From: Bacillus andreraoultii
Lineage (GTDB): Bacteria; Bacillota; Bacilli; Bacillales; Caldibacillaceae
DNA length: 64,000 nucleotides
Reading direction: 5' to 3'
Assembly: GCF_001244735.1 (NCBI RefSeq)
Contig: NZ_LN868935.1
Span: 92,109 to 156,108, forward strand
Each line of letters opens with the position of its first letter. Within the stretch, counting starts at the first letter, position 1. Made by a program: the position numbers and the translations under genes. The notes beneath the pieces were generated by a model that saw only the letters and a program-made list of their open reading frames with translations, had not been told where the DNA came from and ran no database searches. Shown in pieces: positions 9,221 through 19,035 of this stretch.

Positions 9221-9322
9221 GCTGCTGGAAAGCTCTAGCAGCAGTATATTAAAGCCGAAAAGACTCTTTTCAGCGAACTACGGATCTACTTTCGCCAAGT
9301 CTTATATCCTGAGTTTTCTTTA
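9221..9322 (-). repeat. 168-bp dispersed repeat, copy D (5' part)
   Basis: On the minus strand it starts TAAAGAAAACTCAGG, and the TAA is the stop codon of the MATE gene. It keeps the GGCGAA...TTCGCT pairing and the GAAAAGA/TCTTTTC central hairpin followed by GGCT, then stops after TGCTAGAGCTTTCC. The distal third is missing. Confidence 0.7.
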
Positions 9323-10786
9323 CACTAACTTATGTTGATACCATTTTTCTCCTCTAAATCGTAAGTAAAATACAACTCCGCGAATAGACCATTCAATAAT
9401 CATTGCCACCCACACTCCGATAATACCGAATCCGAGCGTTACACCTAAAATATACCCGAGAATAACACGAACAAACCACATCGATAACAGGGATGCAATC
9501 GAAGTAAAGTTCGAGTCTCCTGCTGCCCGTAAAGCAGATGGCATAAGAAAAGCAGGTGCCCATAAGATTGGCTGAGCAACCGCCGTCATTAGCACGATAA
9601 TAAAAATCGTACCTATAATTTCATTTGGCGCACTAAACATCTTCATTAATAACGGAAAGAATGGCATTAACATGACGACTGTAACAACAAAAAAGATGGA
9701 TGAAAGAAAGATAAAAGAAGTTGTAAATCTTCGTGCATCTTTTATGTTGCGACGGCCAATACATTGTCCAACAACCGTAACAATGGCAATACTTAGTGCA
9801 TTCGGGCCAATTTGGAAAAGTAGAGTAAGTGAACCGGCAATTGCATTCGCCGTTAATGCTAGTGTTCCGAGTTTTACAATAAACGTTTGCGTAATTAATT
9901 TCCCACCGTTAAAAAATAATTGCTCAGCAGCAAAAGGAATCCCAATAAACATGACCTTTTTTAAAATTGTAAAATCGAGATGAAGAGCATTTTTTATCTG
10001 GAACCGAATTGTATCATTATATCTAATAATATAAAGTAACGAAGCGACCATCCCAACAATTCTCGCTGAAATGACCGATATAACTAAGCCAAGAACACCA
10101 AAGTTAAAGATAATGATAAAAATAATATTTAATATCGTATTTGTAAGATTCATCAACAGTGACAAGCCAAGAACGGGTTTCGTCTCCCCTACTCCTCTTA
10201 AACCTCCACAAACTGCTTGATAAATGGCAATAAAAGGATACGAAAAACAGCTTCCAATTAAATATAGCTTTGCATTTTCAAGCACTTCACGCTCTGCATC
10301 GCCAAATAATACATTTAATATTGGTCCATTAAAAATAATGACTGCTGCACTAAGGACAATAGAGAACAATGTTACAGCTGACACTGCTTGCGTTGCTGTC
10401 TTTGTAACCATTTTACGGTCACCAATACCTTTATATTGAGCAACGATTACCGTACCACCTGTTGCAATGGCTATGAAAACATTCACTAAAAAAATATTTA
10501 ATGAGTCAACCATATTCACCGCACTTACCGCAGCAACTCCAGCTGAAGCAATCATAGCCGTATTTAATAAACTCATAAGTATTAAAAATGCTTGGTCTAC
10601 TAATATAGGAATAATAATCGTAATGATTTCTTGGTAAGTAATGGACTCCCCAGTAAAGTATTTATCTAATATTCTAACGGTTTTTTGTTTTATATTCCCC
10701 TTCTTGCATCCCCTACGAAGGCGAGTTTTATTTTGTTTAGTCAATTTCGACACTTCTTTTATTCGCTTTTTAGTGAAAACAATCAC
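9320..10786 (-). CDS. MATE family efflux transporter
   Basis: Multidrug/toxin extrusion-type exporter with about twelve hydrophobic segments. Two MatE halves can be seen: the first from about residue 55 (EIITIIIPILVDQAF), the second from about residue 270 (GIPFAAEQLFFNGGKLITQT). Presumably a cation-coupled efflux protein of the plasma membrane; substrate unknown. The N-terminus has a 40-residue Lys/Arg-rich extension. GTG at 10786 has a poor ribosome site, so a downstream GTG or TTG (for example around residues 11-14) may be the real start. The stop codon is the first three bases of a dispersed repeat. Confidence 0.85.
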   Translation of the reverse strand: MIVFTKKRIKEVSKLTKQNKTRLRRGCKKGNIKQKTVRILDKYFTGESITYQEIITIIIPILVDQAFLILMSLLNTAMIASAGVAAVSAVNMVDSLNIFLVNVFIAIATGGTVIVAQYKGIGDRKMVTKTATQAVSAVTLFSIVLSAAVIIFNGPILNVLFGDAEREVLENAKLYLIGSCFSYPFIAIYQAVCGGLRGVGETKPVLGLSLLMNLTNTILNIIFIIIFNFGVLGLVISVISARIVGMVASLLYIIRYNDTIRFQIKNALHLDFTILKKVMFIGIPFAAEQLFFNGGKLITQTFIVKLGTLALTANAIAGSLTLLFQIGPNALSIAIVTVVGQCIGRRNIKDARRFTTSFIFLSSIFFVVTVVMLMPFFPLLMKMFSAPNEIIGTIFIIVLMTAVAQPILWAPAFLMPSALRAAGDSNFTSIASLLSMWFVRVILGYILGVTLGFGIIGVWVAMIIEWSIRGVVFYLRFRGEKWYQHKLV

Positions 10787-10946
10787 TTATTTTACAAAGC
10801 CATGAATTATTATACCACTATAAAAATCGAAATGCAGAAGTTTCTCCTTTAATTATTTACAATTATTACTAAAAATGAATTGCACAAATGAAATTGATTC
10901 CTGAATATAATAATAACAAGTACATCAATTTTTAATAGAAAGGAGA

Positions 10947-11480
10947 ATGACTAATTTCCCTGTTTTAAATAATTTTCAAAACTTAAGTAAACGAAACATG
11001 TCTTTTGAAGAAGTTTTTCAACATATCGTACAGTTTATGGAAAATGATCCGCTCGGTAATTATCGACTAATGTTTGGTACCGATTCACAAGTACATGGCA
11101 ACTGTACGAAATTCATTACTGGTGTAGTGATCCAACGAGAAAAGAAAGGTGTGTGGGCTTGTATTAGGAAAGTAGTCATCCCAAGAAAAATGACAAACTT
11201 ACATGAACGGATTTCGTTTGAAACAACTTTAACAGAAGAAATTGTTTCTTTATTTACAGAGGAGAAGAAAAATCGTCTCATTGATATCGTTCTCCCTCAT
11301 ATATATAAAGGTGCGAGCTTTACAATTGAGGGACATATTGATATTGGTTCAGGGAGAAAAAATAAAACAAGAGCCTTTGTCAATGAAATGGTTTCCCGGT
11401 TAGAATCGATTGGCATCGAACCGAAAATAAAGCCCGAATCTTTTGTTGCTAGCAGCTATGCAAATCGTTATACAAAATAA
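10947..11480 (+). CDS. ykuK: YkuK-like ribonuclease H-fold protein
   Basis: DUF458 protein with an RNase H-like fold; function not established. Conserved stretches are MFGTDSQVHGN near residue 42 (the acidic Asp of the fold), TGVVIQREKKGVWACIRKVV, SFTIEGHIDIG and the C-terminal PESFVASSYANRYTK. 177 aa agrees with Bacillus YkuK. The AAGGAG site lies only 1-2 nt from ATG 10947, which is unusually close. The residues after this ATG still align with the family, so I keep the start. In B. subtilis ykuI and ykuK are near neighbours; here they are about 9 kb apart. Confidence 0.88.
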   Translation: MTNFPVLNNFQNLSKRNMSFEEVFQHIVQFMENDPLGNYRLMFGTDSQVHGNCTKFITGVVIQREKKGVWACIRKVVIPRKMTNLHERISFETTLTEEIVSLFTEEKKNRLIDIVLPHIYKGASFTIEGHIDIGSGRKNKTRAFVNEMVSRLESIGIEPKIKPESFVASSYANRYTK

Positions 11481-11529
11481 TATCGCTTTTTCATGTGAAA
11501 TCATCTTAAAGTAACATGCACAAAAGACG

Positions 11530-11579
11530 TACTCCCCGTGGGAAAAGTAACTTACTTTAATCACGCGGAGTATGATTTT
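11530..11579 (+). terminator. Probable terminator after ykuK
   Basis: TACTCC-C-CGTG pairs with CACG-C-GGAGTA with one mismatch, followed by TGATTTTGG. The T-run is weak. Confidence 0.45.
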
Positions 11580-11693
11580 GGTATGTTTTTCTATCTGTGG
11601 AATGATTATAAAAATGTTATTACTCCATTTACTCCTCGTTTTCTTATATAATAGAAACAAACACTATTTTAATAGATTGGGGCTTTGATTTAC

Positions 11694-13094
11694 ATGTTAT
11701 TAACGAAAAGTCGAGAATCAACAAAGAGTATAGTCGACCAAATGAAAGCAGGAAAGAAGATACTTCTTAGTGTAACAATTCCAATCGAACCATATCATCC
11801 GATTGATTTCTATAACCAAAACTTAGAAACTTCTATAGAAAAACGTTTTTTCTGGAAAGCAGCCAATGAAAATTTTTATCTTGTTGGCCTTGATGCCGTA
11901 TTCACTTTATCTAGTAAAAACGAAGAGGACCGCTTCAATGAAATTCATTCTTTATGGCAAGAAATGATTCAAACAGCTAAAATGATTGAAACAAATCCAA
12001 TCGGGACCGGGCCAATTTTACTTGGTGGGTTTTCCTTTGATCCAAAAACAAAGAAAGAAGAAGAGTGGGCTGGGTTTGGCGATGCTTTATTCTTTTTGCC
12101 AAAATATATGTTATCGGTTATAAATGATGAGTATTTTTTAACATACAATGAAGTTTGCGAACCAACTTTTGCAGACGAGAAGCAGATGGAAAGAACGATT
12201 TATGAATTTTATCAAAATCTGTTAAGTACAACAGATTCACAACCAACGAGATGTAAAGCTACTGTTTCTTCTAGCAATGAAATTGGACAAGTAGAGTGGT
12301 TAAAGGCTGTTGAAAGAGTTGTTCACCATTTAAAAACAGCGAAGAAGATTAAGAAAGTCGTCCTTGCTCGAAAAATGGAGTTAGTTTTTGACCATGAAAT
12401 GAACCCTAGTTCTATCTTACAATCGCTACATGAGCAACAACGTGAAAGTTATACATTTGCGATAGAAAATAATCATCGGTGCTTTCTTGGCGCGACTCCC
12501 GAACGGTTAATAAAGATAACGAATAATGAAGTACTGTCCACTTGTCTTGCAGGGTCTGCCCCAAGAGGTGAAAATAATGAGCACGATGAAAAGTTGGGTG
12601 CCGAGTTATTGAATGACGAGAAAAATCGATTTGAACATCAACTCGTTGTTAAAATGATCCAAGAGGCATTAGCACCACATTGTGACGGACTTCATGTACC
12701 AAAAGAGCCTGTATTAATGAAAACACCAGCGATTCAACATCTTTATACTCCAGTTATCGGTAAAGCTAAAGAAACACATTCCATTTTTAAAATGGTAGAA
12801 CAACTTCATCCAACTCCCGCATTAGGAGGAGTTCCAACAATGGAAGCCTTATCCATTATTCGTGAAAACGAAAGAATGGATCGAGGATTTTACGGGGCGC
12901 CTATTGGATGGACCGATTATCGGGGGAATGGTGAATTTATTGTTGGCATTCGTTCTGGACTAATAAAAGAACAAAAAGCAACTTTATACGCAGGGTGTGG
13001 GCTTGTTTCAGAATCAAAACCAGAAGATGAGCTTATCGAAACAAGAATTAAGTTTCGCCCAATGTTACAAGCATTAGGAGGAGAAAACAAATGA
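11694..13094 (+). CDS. menF: Isochorismate synthase MenF
   Basis: Converts chorismate to isochorismate, the first committed step to menaquinone. The chorismate-binding domain spans the C-terminal two thirds: KKVVLARKMEL, FLGATPERLI, TCLAGSAPRG, TPAIQHLYTPV, LHPTPALGGVP and GGEN at the end. 466-469 aa is normal. ATG 11694 or TTG 11685 are possible starts; the GGGG site lies 11 or 2 nt away, so I prefer ATG. Its stop overlaps the menD start by 4 nt, making it the first gene of menF-menD-menH. Confidence 0.95.
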   Translation: MLLTKSRESTKSIVDQMKAGKKILLSVTIPIEPYHPIDFYNQNLETSIEKRFFWKAANENFYLVGLDAVFTLSSKNEEDRFNEIHSLWQEMIQTAKMIETNPIGTGPILLGGFSFDPKTKKEEEWAGFGDALFFLPKYMLSVINDEYFLTYNEVCEPTFADEKQMERTIYEFYQNLLSTTDSQPTRCKATVSSSNEIGQVEWLKAVERVVHHLKTAKKIKKVVLARKMELVFDHEMNPSSILQSLHEQQRESYTFAIENNHRCFLGATPERLIKITNNEVLSTCLAGSAPRGENNEHDEKLGAELLNDEKNRFEHQLVVKMIQEALAPHCDGLHVPKEPVLMKTPAIQHLYTPVIGKAKETHSIFKMVEQLHPTPALGGVPTMEALSIIRENERMDRGFYGAPIGWTDYRGNGEFIVGIRSGLIKEQKATLYAGCGLVSESKPEDELIETRIKFRPMLQALGGENK

Positions 13095-14833
13095 GTCATC
13101 AAGAAACACTTACAAATTATTTAGCATCCTTTATTTCAGGACTAGTCCAAGCAGGAGTAAAGGATGTCGTTATTAGCCCTGGGTCTCGATCAACTCCTCT
13201 TGCATTACTCATTGCTGAACATAACGATTTACACGTATTTATTCAAATTGATGAACGGTCAGCTGGTTTCTTTGCGTTAGGACTAGCCAAAGCGTCAAAT
13301 CGACCAGTTGCATTACTATGCACTTCTGGAACAGCAGCAGCAAACTATTATCCGGCGGTTGTTGAAGCAAACATATCACGGGTGCCACTTATCGTCTTAA
13401 CGGCAGATCGACCTCATGAACTTCGAGATGTTGGTGCCCCACAAGCAATCGACCAAATTCATTTATATGGAAACCATGTTCGTTGGTTTTCAGATTTGGC
13501 TTTACCTTCTGAGGGACAAGAACAATATGCCTTTAATACAGCAGTACGGGCAGTGAAAGAAGCTACCGGTTCATTAAAAGGACCTGTCCATTTAAATGTT
13601 CCATTACGTGAGCCACTTATCCCTATTCTGGAACCTTACCCTTTTGCGGAAAGAATAAAAGATTTAGAGATTGCACACGGCAAGTCTTCATTACCGAGTG
13701 AGTTAACAAAAACAATCGCTGATCAAGTAGTTCAAAAAGAACAAGGGCTTATCGTCTGCGGGGAAATTTTCGACCCCATGTTTTCTGAAACAGTACAACA
13801 ATTTTCCATTCGAACTGGGTATCCCATCCTTGCCGACCCACTATCGCAATTACGAAGTGGAAAAAATATGGGTGCTACTATTATTGATAGTTATGATGCG
13901 ATTCTTAAAAATGAACAAGCTATTCAACGATTAAAACCAGAACTCGTTATTCGATTTGGAAGTATGCCTGTTTCTAAACCATTAACTTTATTTTTGAAAA
14001 AATGGGTAGGTACGCCACATATTGTTATTGATGATGGAAATGGTTGGCGTGATCCACAAAACCTTGGAACGATGATGGTCGATTGTAATGAAGCCGATTT
14101 TTGTTCCTCTCTTTTATCTTATTTACCGAAACAACAGCGAAAATCGAACTGGCTTTCAACTTGGAATGAATTAAATCACCTAACAACTGAAACAATTACA
14201 GCATTTCTTCATTCGATTGATCATCTTGATGAAGGAAAAGTTGTTTTTGAATTAGCGAAAATGTTACCGGAAAATAGTACAATTTTTGCTGGAAACAGTA
14301 TGCCAATTCGTGATATAGATACGTTTTTCCATCGAACAACGAAAAATATCCAATTGATGGCTAATCGAGGGGCGAATGGGATAGATGGTGTCGTTTCATC
14401 TGCTATTGGTGCAGCTGTATACCGGATGCCACTTTATTTAGTCATTGGCGATTTATCATTTTTCCATGACTTAAACGGGTTACTAGGAGCAAAGTTAAAT
14501 CATATTTCGATTAATATTATCGTTATTAACAATGATGGTGGCGGTATTTTCTCCTTCCTTACCCAGTCAAAACTTAATAAGCATTACGAACTATTATTTG
14601 GGACACCAATTGGCCTTGATTTTTCTCATGCAATAACGATGTACGGTGGAAACTATATGAAAGTACAAAATTGGGACATGTTCCATGAAGCAATTGCGCG
14701 TACAATACATCAATCAGGTATTAACGTTATTGAGGTTCCTTCAAATCAGGAGCAAAATCTCAAATCTCATCAAAAAATGTGGGAACTCATTTCTCAAAAA
14801 ATTGACCATTACTTTGAGGCGATACAAAAATGA
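13091..14833 (+). CDS. menD: SEPHCHC synthase MenD
   Basis: Thiamine-diphosphate enzyme joining 2-oxoglutarate and isochorismate in menaquinone synthesis. N-terminal ThDP pyrimidine domain (VVISPGSRSTPLALL, IDERSAGFFALG with the catalytic Glu, TSGTAAANYYPAVVEA), central domain, then the C-terminal ThDP domain (NSMPIRD, ANRGANGIDG, IGDLSFFHDLNG, NNDGGGIFSFL, the metal/diphosphate-binding motif). 580 aa is the usual length. A GGAGGAG site lies inside the end of menF; the genes overlap 4 nt at each end (ATGA), indicating tight translational coupling. Confidence 0.96.
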   Translation: MSHQETLTNYLASFISGLVQAGVKDVVISPGSRSTPLALLIAEHNDLHVFIQIDERSAGFFALGLAKASNRPVALLCTSGTAAANYYPAVVEANISRVPLIVLTADRPHELRDVGAPQAIDQIHLYGNHVRWFSDLALPSEGQEQYAFNTAVRAVKEATGSLKGPVHLNVPLREPLIPILEPYPFAERIKDLEIAHGKSSLPSELTKTIADQVVQKEQGLIVCGEIFDPMFSETVQQFSIRTGYPILADPLSQLRSGKNMGATIIDSYDAILKNEQAIQRLKPELVIRFGSMPVSKPLTLFLKKWVGTPHIVIDDGNGWRDPQNLGTMMVDCNEADFCSSLLSYLPKQQRKSNWLSTWNELNHLTTETITAFLHSIDHLDEGKVVFELAKMLPENSTIFAGNSMPIRDIDTFFHRTTKNIQLMANRGANGIDGVVSSAIGAAVYRMPLYLVIGDLSFFHDLNGLLGAKLNHISINIIVINNDGGGIFSFLTQSKLNKHYELLFGTPIGLDFSHAITMYGGNYMKVQNWDMFHEAIARTIHQSGINVIEVPSNQEQNLKSHQKMWELISQKIDHYFEAIQK

Positions 14834-15633
14834 ATATTGAGCTAAATGGCGTTCATTATTTCTATGAAGTTAAGGGTACCGGTGAACCTCTATTGCTTTT
14901 ACATGGGTTCACTGGTGACTCCTCCTCATGGAAAAATGTTAACTTAGACAATCATTATAAAATCATTACAATTGATCTTATCGGACACGGACAAACAGAA
15001 TCTCCTCAAGATGTGAATCGGTATAAAATGGAGCAAGCTGTCAATGATATCGTATCCTTCATTCAATTTTTAAACATCGATAAAGTAAATCTATTAGGGT
15101 ACTCAATGGGAGGAAGACTTGCTTTAAGTTTTGCGATGCTACATCCAAATCGGGTAAAAAGATTAATTTTAGAAAGTAGTTCACCCGGTTTAAAAACGAA
15201 AGAAGAAAGACTAGCACGAATGGAACAAGATGAACGTCTCGCACAACGCATTGAGCTTGAAGGGATTGAATCATTCGTCCGTTATTGGGAAAATATTCCA
15301 CTATTTGCGACACAGAGACTGCTTTCTAAGGAAGCGAGAGAAGCTATCCGAAAACAACGATTAAACAATTCACCCATTGGACTAGCCAATAGTTTACGTG
15401 GAATGGGAACAGGAAGCCAGCCATCTTGGTGGAAGCAACTTTATAAACTTTCAACTCCAACGCTATTATTATGCGGAGAACTCGATCGGAAATTTCATAG
15501 AATTGCGCTTGAGATGGACACTTTTTTACCAGAAAGCCATGTATCTGTTTTTCCTAAAGTTGGACATACACTTCATCTTGAAAATGTGAGTAAGTTCAAT
15601 GAGACGATTCATCACTTTTTACAAATGTCATGA
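14830..15633 (+). CDS. menH: SHCHC synthase MenH, alpha/beta hydrolase
   Basis: Eliminates pyruvate from SEPHCHC to give SHCHC. Alpha/beta-hydrolase fold with the oxyanion HGFTGD (residue about 25), the nucleophile elbow GYSMGGRLAL (Ser about 93), the acid in GELDRKF and the His in VGHTLHLE. 267 aa is typical. It overlaps menD by 4 nt. In many Bacillus genomes menB and menE follow menH; here menC follows directly after 15-21 nt. Confidence 0.93.
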   Translation: MNIELNGVHYFYEVKGTGEPLLLLHGFTGDSSSWKNVNLDNHYKIITIDLIGHGQTESPQDVNRYKMEQAVNDIVSFIQFLNIDKVNLLGYSMGGRLALSFAMLHPNRVKRLILESSSPGLKTKEERLARMEQDERLAQRIELEGIESFVRYWENIPLFATQRLLSKEAREAIRKQRLNNSPIGLANSLRGMGTGSQPSWWKQLYKLSTPTLLLCGELDRKFHRIALEMDTFLPESHVSVFPKVGHTLHLENVSKFNETIHHFLQMS

Positions 15634-15654
15634 TAAATAGGTAGGTTTATGACC

Positions 15655-16770
15655 ATGAAATTTGATAAAGTTGTACTAAGAATTATCGACATGCCATTGA
15701 AAAAGCCGTTTGTAACCCATTTAGCAACCGTAAAAACGAGAAAGTCAATCATCGTGCAAGTCGTTGACGAAGATGGTTGCTCTGGCTATGGGGAAGTTGT
15801 CGCCTTTGATTCGCCTTGGTATACAGAGGAAACTGTTCAAACGGCATATCATATGTTAAAGGATTATTTAATTCCTCTTGTATTTGCAAATCAAATCGAA
15901 CACCCTGCACAAGTGACAACGATTTTTTCTGCAATCAAAGGGAATCCAATGGCAAAAGCAGGACTGGAAACGGCGATTTGGGATTTGTATGCAAAAAGAT
16001 GTCAACAGCCACTTGCTCAAGTTATAGGTGGTACGCGGGAAAAAGTAGCAGCTGGAGCAGTTGTTGCAACGAAAAATATGCAAGATGCGATTAAACAGAT
16101 TGAGAGATTTTTAGAACAAGGATACCAACGAGTAAAACTGAAAATAAATCAGCAAATGGATTACCAATATTTAAAAGAGATACGGTCACACTTTCCAACC
16201 TTACCTTTAATGGTCGATGCAAATTCAAGTTATACTTTGAAAGATATAGAGAAATTACAGGCCCTCGATCAATTTGATTTATTAATGATTGAGCAGCCCC
16301 TTGGTACGAGCGATATTGTTGATCACGCCTACCTCCAATCACAATTGAAGACACCGATTTGCTTAGATGAGAGCATAACAAGTTTTCATGATGCCCAAAG
16401 TGCCATTCAACTAGGTAGTTGTCAAGTTATTAATATTAAAATTGGACGAGTAGGTGGCCTACAAACTGCGATTGCAATCCATGATTTATGTATTTCAAAT
16501 CAGGTAAAGCTTTGGTGTGGTGGAATGATTGAATATGGCATTTCTAAAGCTCATAATCTTGCCCTTTCCTCATTAACTGGATTTTCAATTCCAGGAGACC
16601 TGCCAGCTTCAACTAATTATTGGGAAGAAGATATTATCGAACCAGAAATTAACATTGATCAAGGCTATATTCAAGTTCCAACAAAGGATGGAATCGGCTT
16701 TTCTATCAATCAACGGCGATTAACAGAAGTTACGTCGTATGTTGAAACATTTGTTGGCGGGGAAAGCTGA
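15655..16770 (+). CDS. menC: o-Succinylbenzoate synthase MenC
   Basis: Enolase-superfamily enzyme that dehydrates SHCHC to o-succinylbenzoate. N-terminal capping domain, then a TIM barrel with the catalytic Lys pair region (RVKLKIN; Lys in NIKIGRVGG) and the metal ligands MVDANSSY, IEQPLG and CLDESI. 371-373 aa fits the OSBS/N-acylamino acid racemase branch, so racemase activity on N-acyl amino acids is possible. Two starts are close: ATG 15649 (3 nt from AGGTAGG) and ATG 15655 (9 nt); the latter has better spacing. Confidence 0.92.
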   Translation: MKFDKVVLRIIDMPLKKPFVTHLATVKTRKSIIVQVVDEDGCSGYGEVVAFDSPWYTEETVQTAYHMLKDYLIPLVFANQIEHPAQVTTIFSAIKGNPMAKAGLETAIWDLYAKRCQQPLAQVIGGTREKVAAGAVVATKNMQDAIKQIERFLEQGYQRVKLKINQQMDYQYLKEIRSHFPTLPLMVDANSSYTLKDIEKLQALDQFDLLMIEQPLGTSDIVDHAYLQSQLKTPICLDESITSFHDAQSAIQLGSCQVINIKIGRVGGLQTAIAIHDLCISNQVKLWCGGMIEYGISKAHNLALSSLTGFSIPGDLPASTNYWEEDIIEPEINIDQGYIQVPTKDGIGFSINQRRLTEVTSYVETFVGGES

Positions 16771-16858
16771 TTACTTTCCCCGCTTCGTAATTTTGTCCAT
16801 TCATATCTGTTTACTCGTATTTAAACGAAAATCTTCCCTTTATATCACAAAAATCGTT

Positions 16859-17815
16859 TTATTTTACAGAAGTTGATCCACTTACAATTTCTAATCTTTC
16901 CCCTAAAAATTCAGCAAGTTTGAGCATGCCATATTTCCCCGCTTTTGCTTCTGCATCGCTATTATAATTTGTATTTGTATTCATATCATACGTAAAAATC
17001 TCGCCACGTTTGTCTTCAATAAATTCAATTCCAGCCACTTGAATCCCATTTTCAGCAAGTACACCTTCATATTTTTCAAGTATTGGATGGTGAAAATCTT
17101 CAAGAATCGTAAACTTCGACGGATTAGTACTCTCTTCCCCAACAGGACAAAATAAATCATCAATGGTACAAGCGTCTGCTGGGCAAAGTTGAAAACCATC
17201 CGATGTATCGACCCGAACTGCATAATGGAACTTCCCACCAATAAACTCACAACGCGTGATAGAGGAATCTTTTGATTCGATATATTCTTGTACTAATGTA
17301 ATTCCATCAACAGGCTCTTCAAATGTTTCACCTTCAATATAGTTTCGTAAGGCTTCAATCGAGCTAAACAGTTGTACGCCTAATCCTTTTCCAGCACGAT
17401 TATGTTTTGTAATAAATTTTTCACCTTGAAAGCTTTCCGCAGCTTTGATCATCTCTTCTTTTCCAATCGCTGCAATTGTTTTCGGTGTTTTTATCCCGTA
17501 TTTCTCCAGTTCAAAGTATTGACGTACTTTACTCACTTCTAGCTGTAATGCACGAGTACCATTAATTACTTCCCGTCCATGAAACTCTAACCATTCAAGA
17601 AGCGCACTTGTTAATTCCGGTGAGTACCGGTGACCTCTCGTATGTGACGAGGCACTCATTCGGCTATAAAAAATCCCCTCTGGAGGAATCGATTGTAAAT
17701 CAACTTTTCCTTTTTCGATAAACCAATCTTCATATGGCAAATGTAGCTCTTCTAATCTTTTAAATAAATGTTCCGTCCACTCTTCATTTTCATGAATGAC
17801 ATAAATTTTACTCAT
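16859..17815 (-). CDS. RimK-like ATP-grasp ligase
   Basis: Cytoplasmic ATP-grasp protein, likely an amide- or peptide-forming ligase; substrate unknown. ATP-grasp features: LEVSKVRQYF, FITKHNRAGKGLGVQLF (nucleotide-binding Lys and Gly-rich loop), LVQEYIESKD, and the metal site YDMNTNTNYNSDAE near the C-terminus. ATG 17815 is preferred, with GAGGAG 11 nt upstream; GTG 17827 abuts that site. It follows the flavin monooxygenase gene by 42 nt, and both lie behind a SAM-I riboswitch, so I infer a role in organosulfur use or a sulfur metabolite. Confidence 0.75.
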   Translation of the reverse strand: MSKIYVIHENEEWTEHLFKRLEELHLPYEDWFIEKGKVDLQSIPPEGIFYSRMSASSHTRGHRYSPELTSALLEWLEFHGREVINGTRALQLEVSKVRQYFELEKYGIKTPKTIAAIGKEEMIKAAESFQGEKFITKHNRAGKGLGVQLFSSIEALRNYIEGETFEEPVDGITLVQEYIESKDSSITRCEFIGGKFHYAVRVDTSDGFQLCPADACTIDDLFCPVGEESTNPSKFTILEDFHHPILEKYEGVLAENGIQVAGIEFIEDKRGEIFTYDMNTNTNYNSDAEAKAGKYGMLKLAEFLGERLEIVSGSTSVK

Positions 17816-17857
17816 TTTTTTCTTCACTCCTCATCGTTTCGTTTTACATTTTTTCTC

Positions 17858-18910
17858 TTATTGATTTATTAATAAGCCTCTTAACTTTTCGACAAGTGGC
17901 ATGACTTGTTTACTAAAGCGTTCAAGCTCTTCTAATTGTGGTGAACATTGTAATAGTAGAAAATCGACACCAACTTTTTCAAATTCTATTAATTGTCTCG
18001 CAATTCGATCTGGAGTTCCAATTAAATTCGGTCTCAATCCACGATTAGAAACAGAATAGTCTTGCAGTTGTAGTTGTTGTTCTAATTGAGATTTGGAAGT
18101 AAAATCTTTAAATCCAGCATATCCACTTAAGTTTTTCACCGATGTAATCCGTTTTAATTCTTCCTGTGCTTCTTCCTCTGTGTCACGACAAATAACATAA
18201 GCTGCCATCCCGATTGAGTGGAATGGTTCCTTCCCAATTTGTTTACGTCGTTCCTTCATATCAGCAATTTTTACAGCTGCTTCTTCAACTGTATGACCAT
18301 GAATGACATAAGAGTCACATAATGAAGAAATTACTTGCTTTGCTTTTTCACTTTCTCCACCAGCATATAAACGTGGATTTGGTTTTTGTAACGGCTTCGG
18401 TGATAATATCGTATTTTCATGCGTGTAAAACTTTCCTTCATACGAAAATGTTTGTTCCGACCACAATCCTCTTAAAATCTCAATGAACTCCTTCGTCCGG
18501 TCATAACGCTCATCGTGTTCTGTAAAATCACCACCATACTGTTTGGCTTCCTCAGCCCACCAGCCTGATACGATGTTCATTGTAAAGCGCCCATTGCTAA
18601 TCTGATCAATATTCGCTGCCATTTTCGCTGTGACAGCCGGGTTATGGTAAATTGGACGAATGGCCGTTAAAAGTTCAATCTTATTTGTAACAGCTGCTAA
18701 GGCTGCTGCTGTCGACCAAGCTTCTAATGCATCCTGTTCTATACCTTTTATATCATTTAAATAAAGTTCAGCGATTAAAGTTAAATCATATCCCCATGCC
18801 TCCGCCGATTGTACGACCTTTTTGGCATATTCAAATGTTGGTGGCATTTGTTCATCATCAACATTCCGTAACCATCCACCAAAAATCGGCAACCAAAATC
18901 CATATTTCAT
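17858..18910 (-). CDS. FMNH2-dependent sulfone/sulfonate-type monooxygenase
   Basis: Luciferase-like (LLM class) flavin-dependent monooxygenase, 350 aa. Key segments: KYGFWLPIFGGW at the start, VVQSAEAWGYD, TAIRPIYHNPAVTAKM, NGRFTMNIVSGWW, LRGLWSEQ and SPKPLQKPNPRLYAGGES. The overall look is that of SfnG/SsuD enzymes, which release sulfite or sulfinate from sulfones or alkanesulfonates. An S-box leader directly upstream supports a sulfur-scavenging role. No flavin reductase or ABC sulfonate transporter is adjacent. Confidence 0.85.
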   Translation of the reverse strand: MKYGFWLPIFGGWLRNVDDEQMPPTFEYAKKVVQSAEAWGYDLTLIAELYLNDIKGIEQDALEAWSTAAALAAVTNKIELLTAIRPIYHNPAVTAKMAANIDQISNGRFTMNIVSGWWAEEAKQYGGDFTEHDERYDRTKEFIEILRGLWSEQTFSYEGKFYTHENTILSPKPLQKPNPRLYAGGESEKAKQVISSLCDSYVIHGHTVEEAAVKIADMKERRKQIGKEPFHSIGMAAYVICRDTEEEAQEELKRITSVKNLSGYAGFKDFTSKSQLEQQLQLQDYSVSNRGLRPNLIGTPDRIARQLIEFEKVGVDFLLLQCSPQLEELERFSKQVMPLVEKLRGLLINQ

Positions 18911-19035
18911 CTCTTCATCCCTCTTTCGCTTTTTTTATGTACTATTCAGGCTGTTTTCTCAATGATTGTTGCTTTTTTGAATAGCAGAACAACTTTTATC
19001 TCAATTACAACAAAGTTTTAAAAAACGGCAAAAGT

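Noticed and set aside
9672-9983. 103-codon plus-strand frame inside the MATE gene
   Set aside because: Antisense shadow of a well-supported membrane protein gene.
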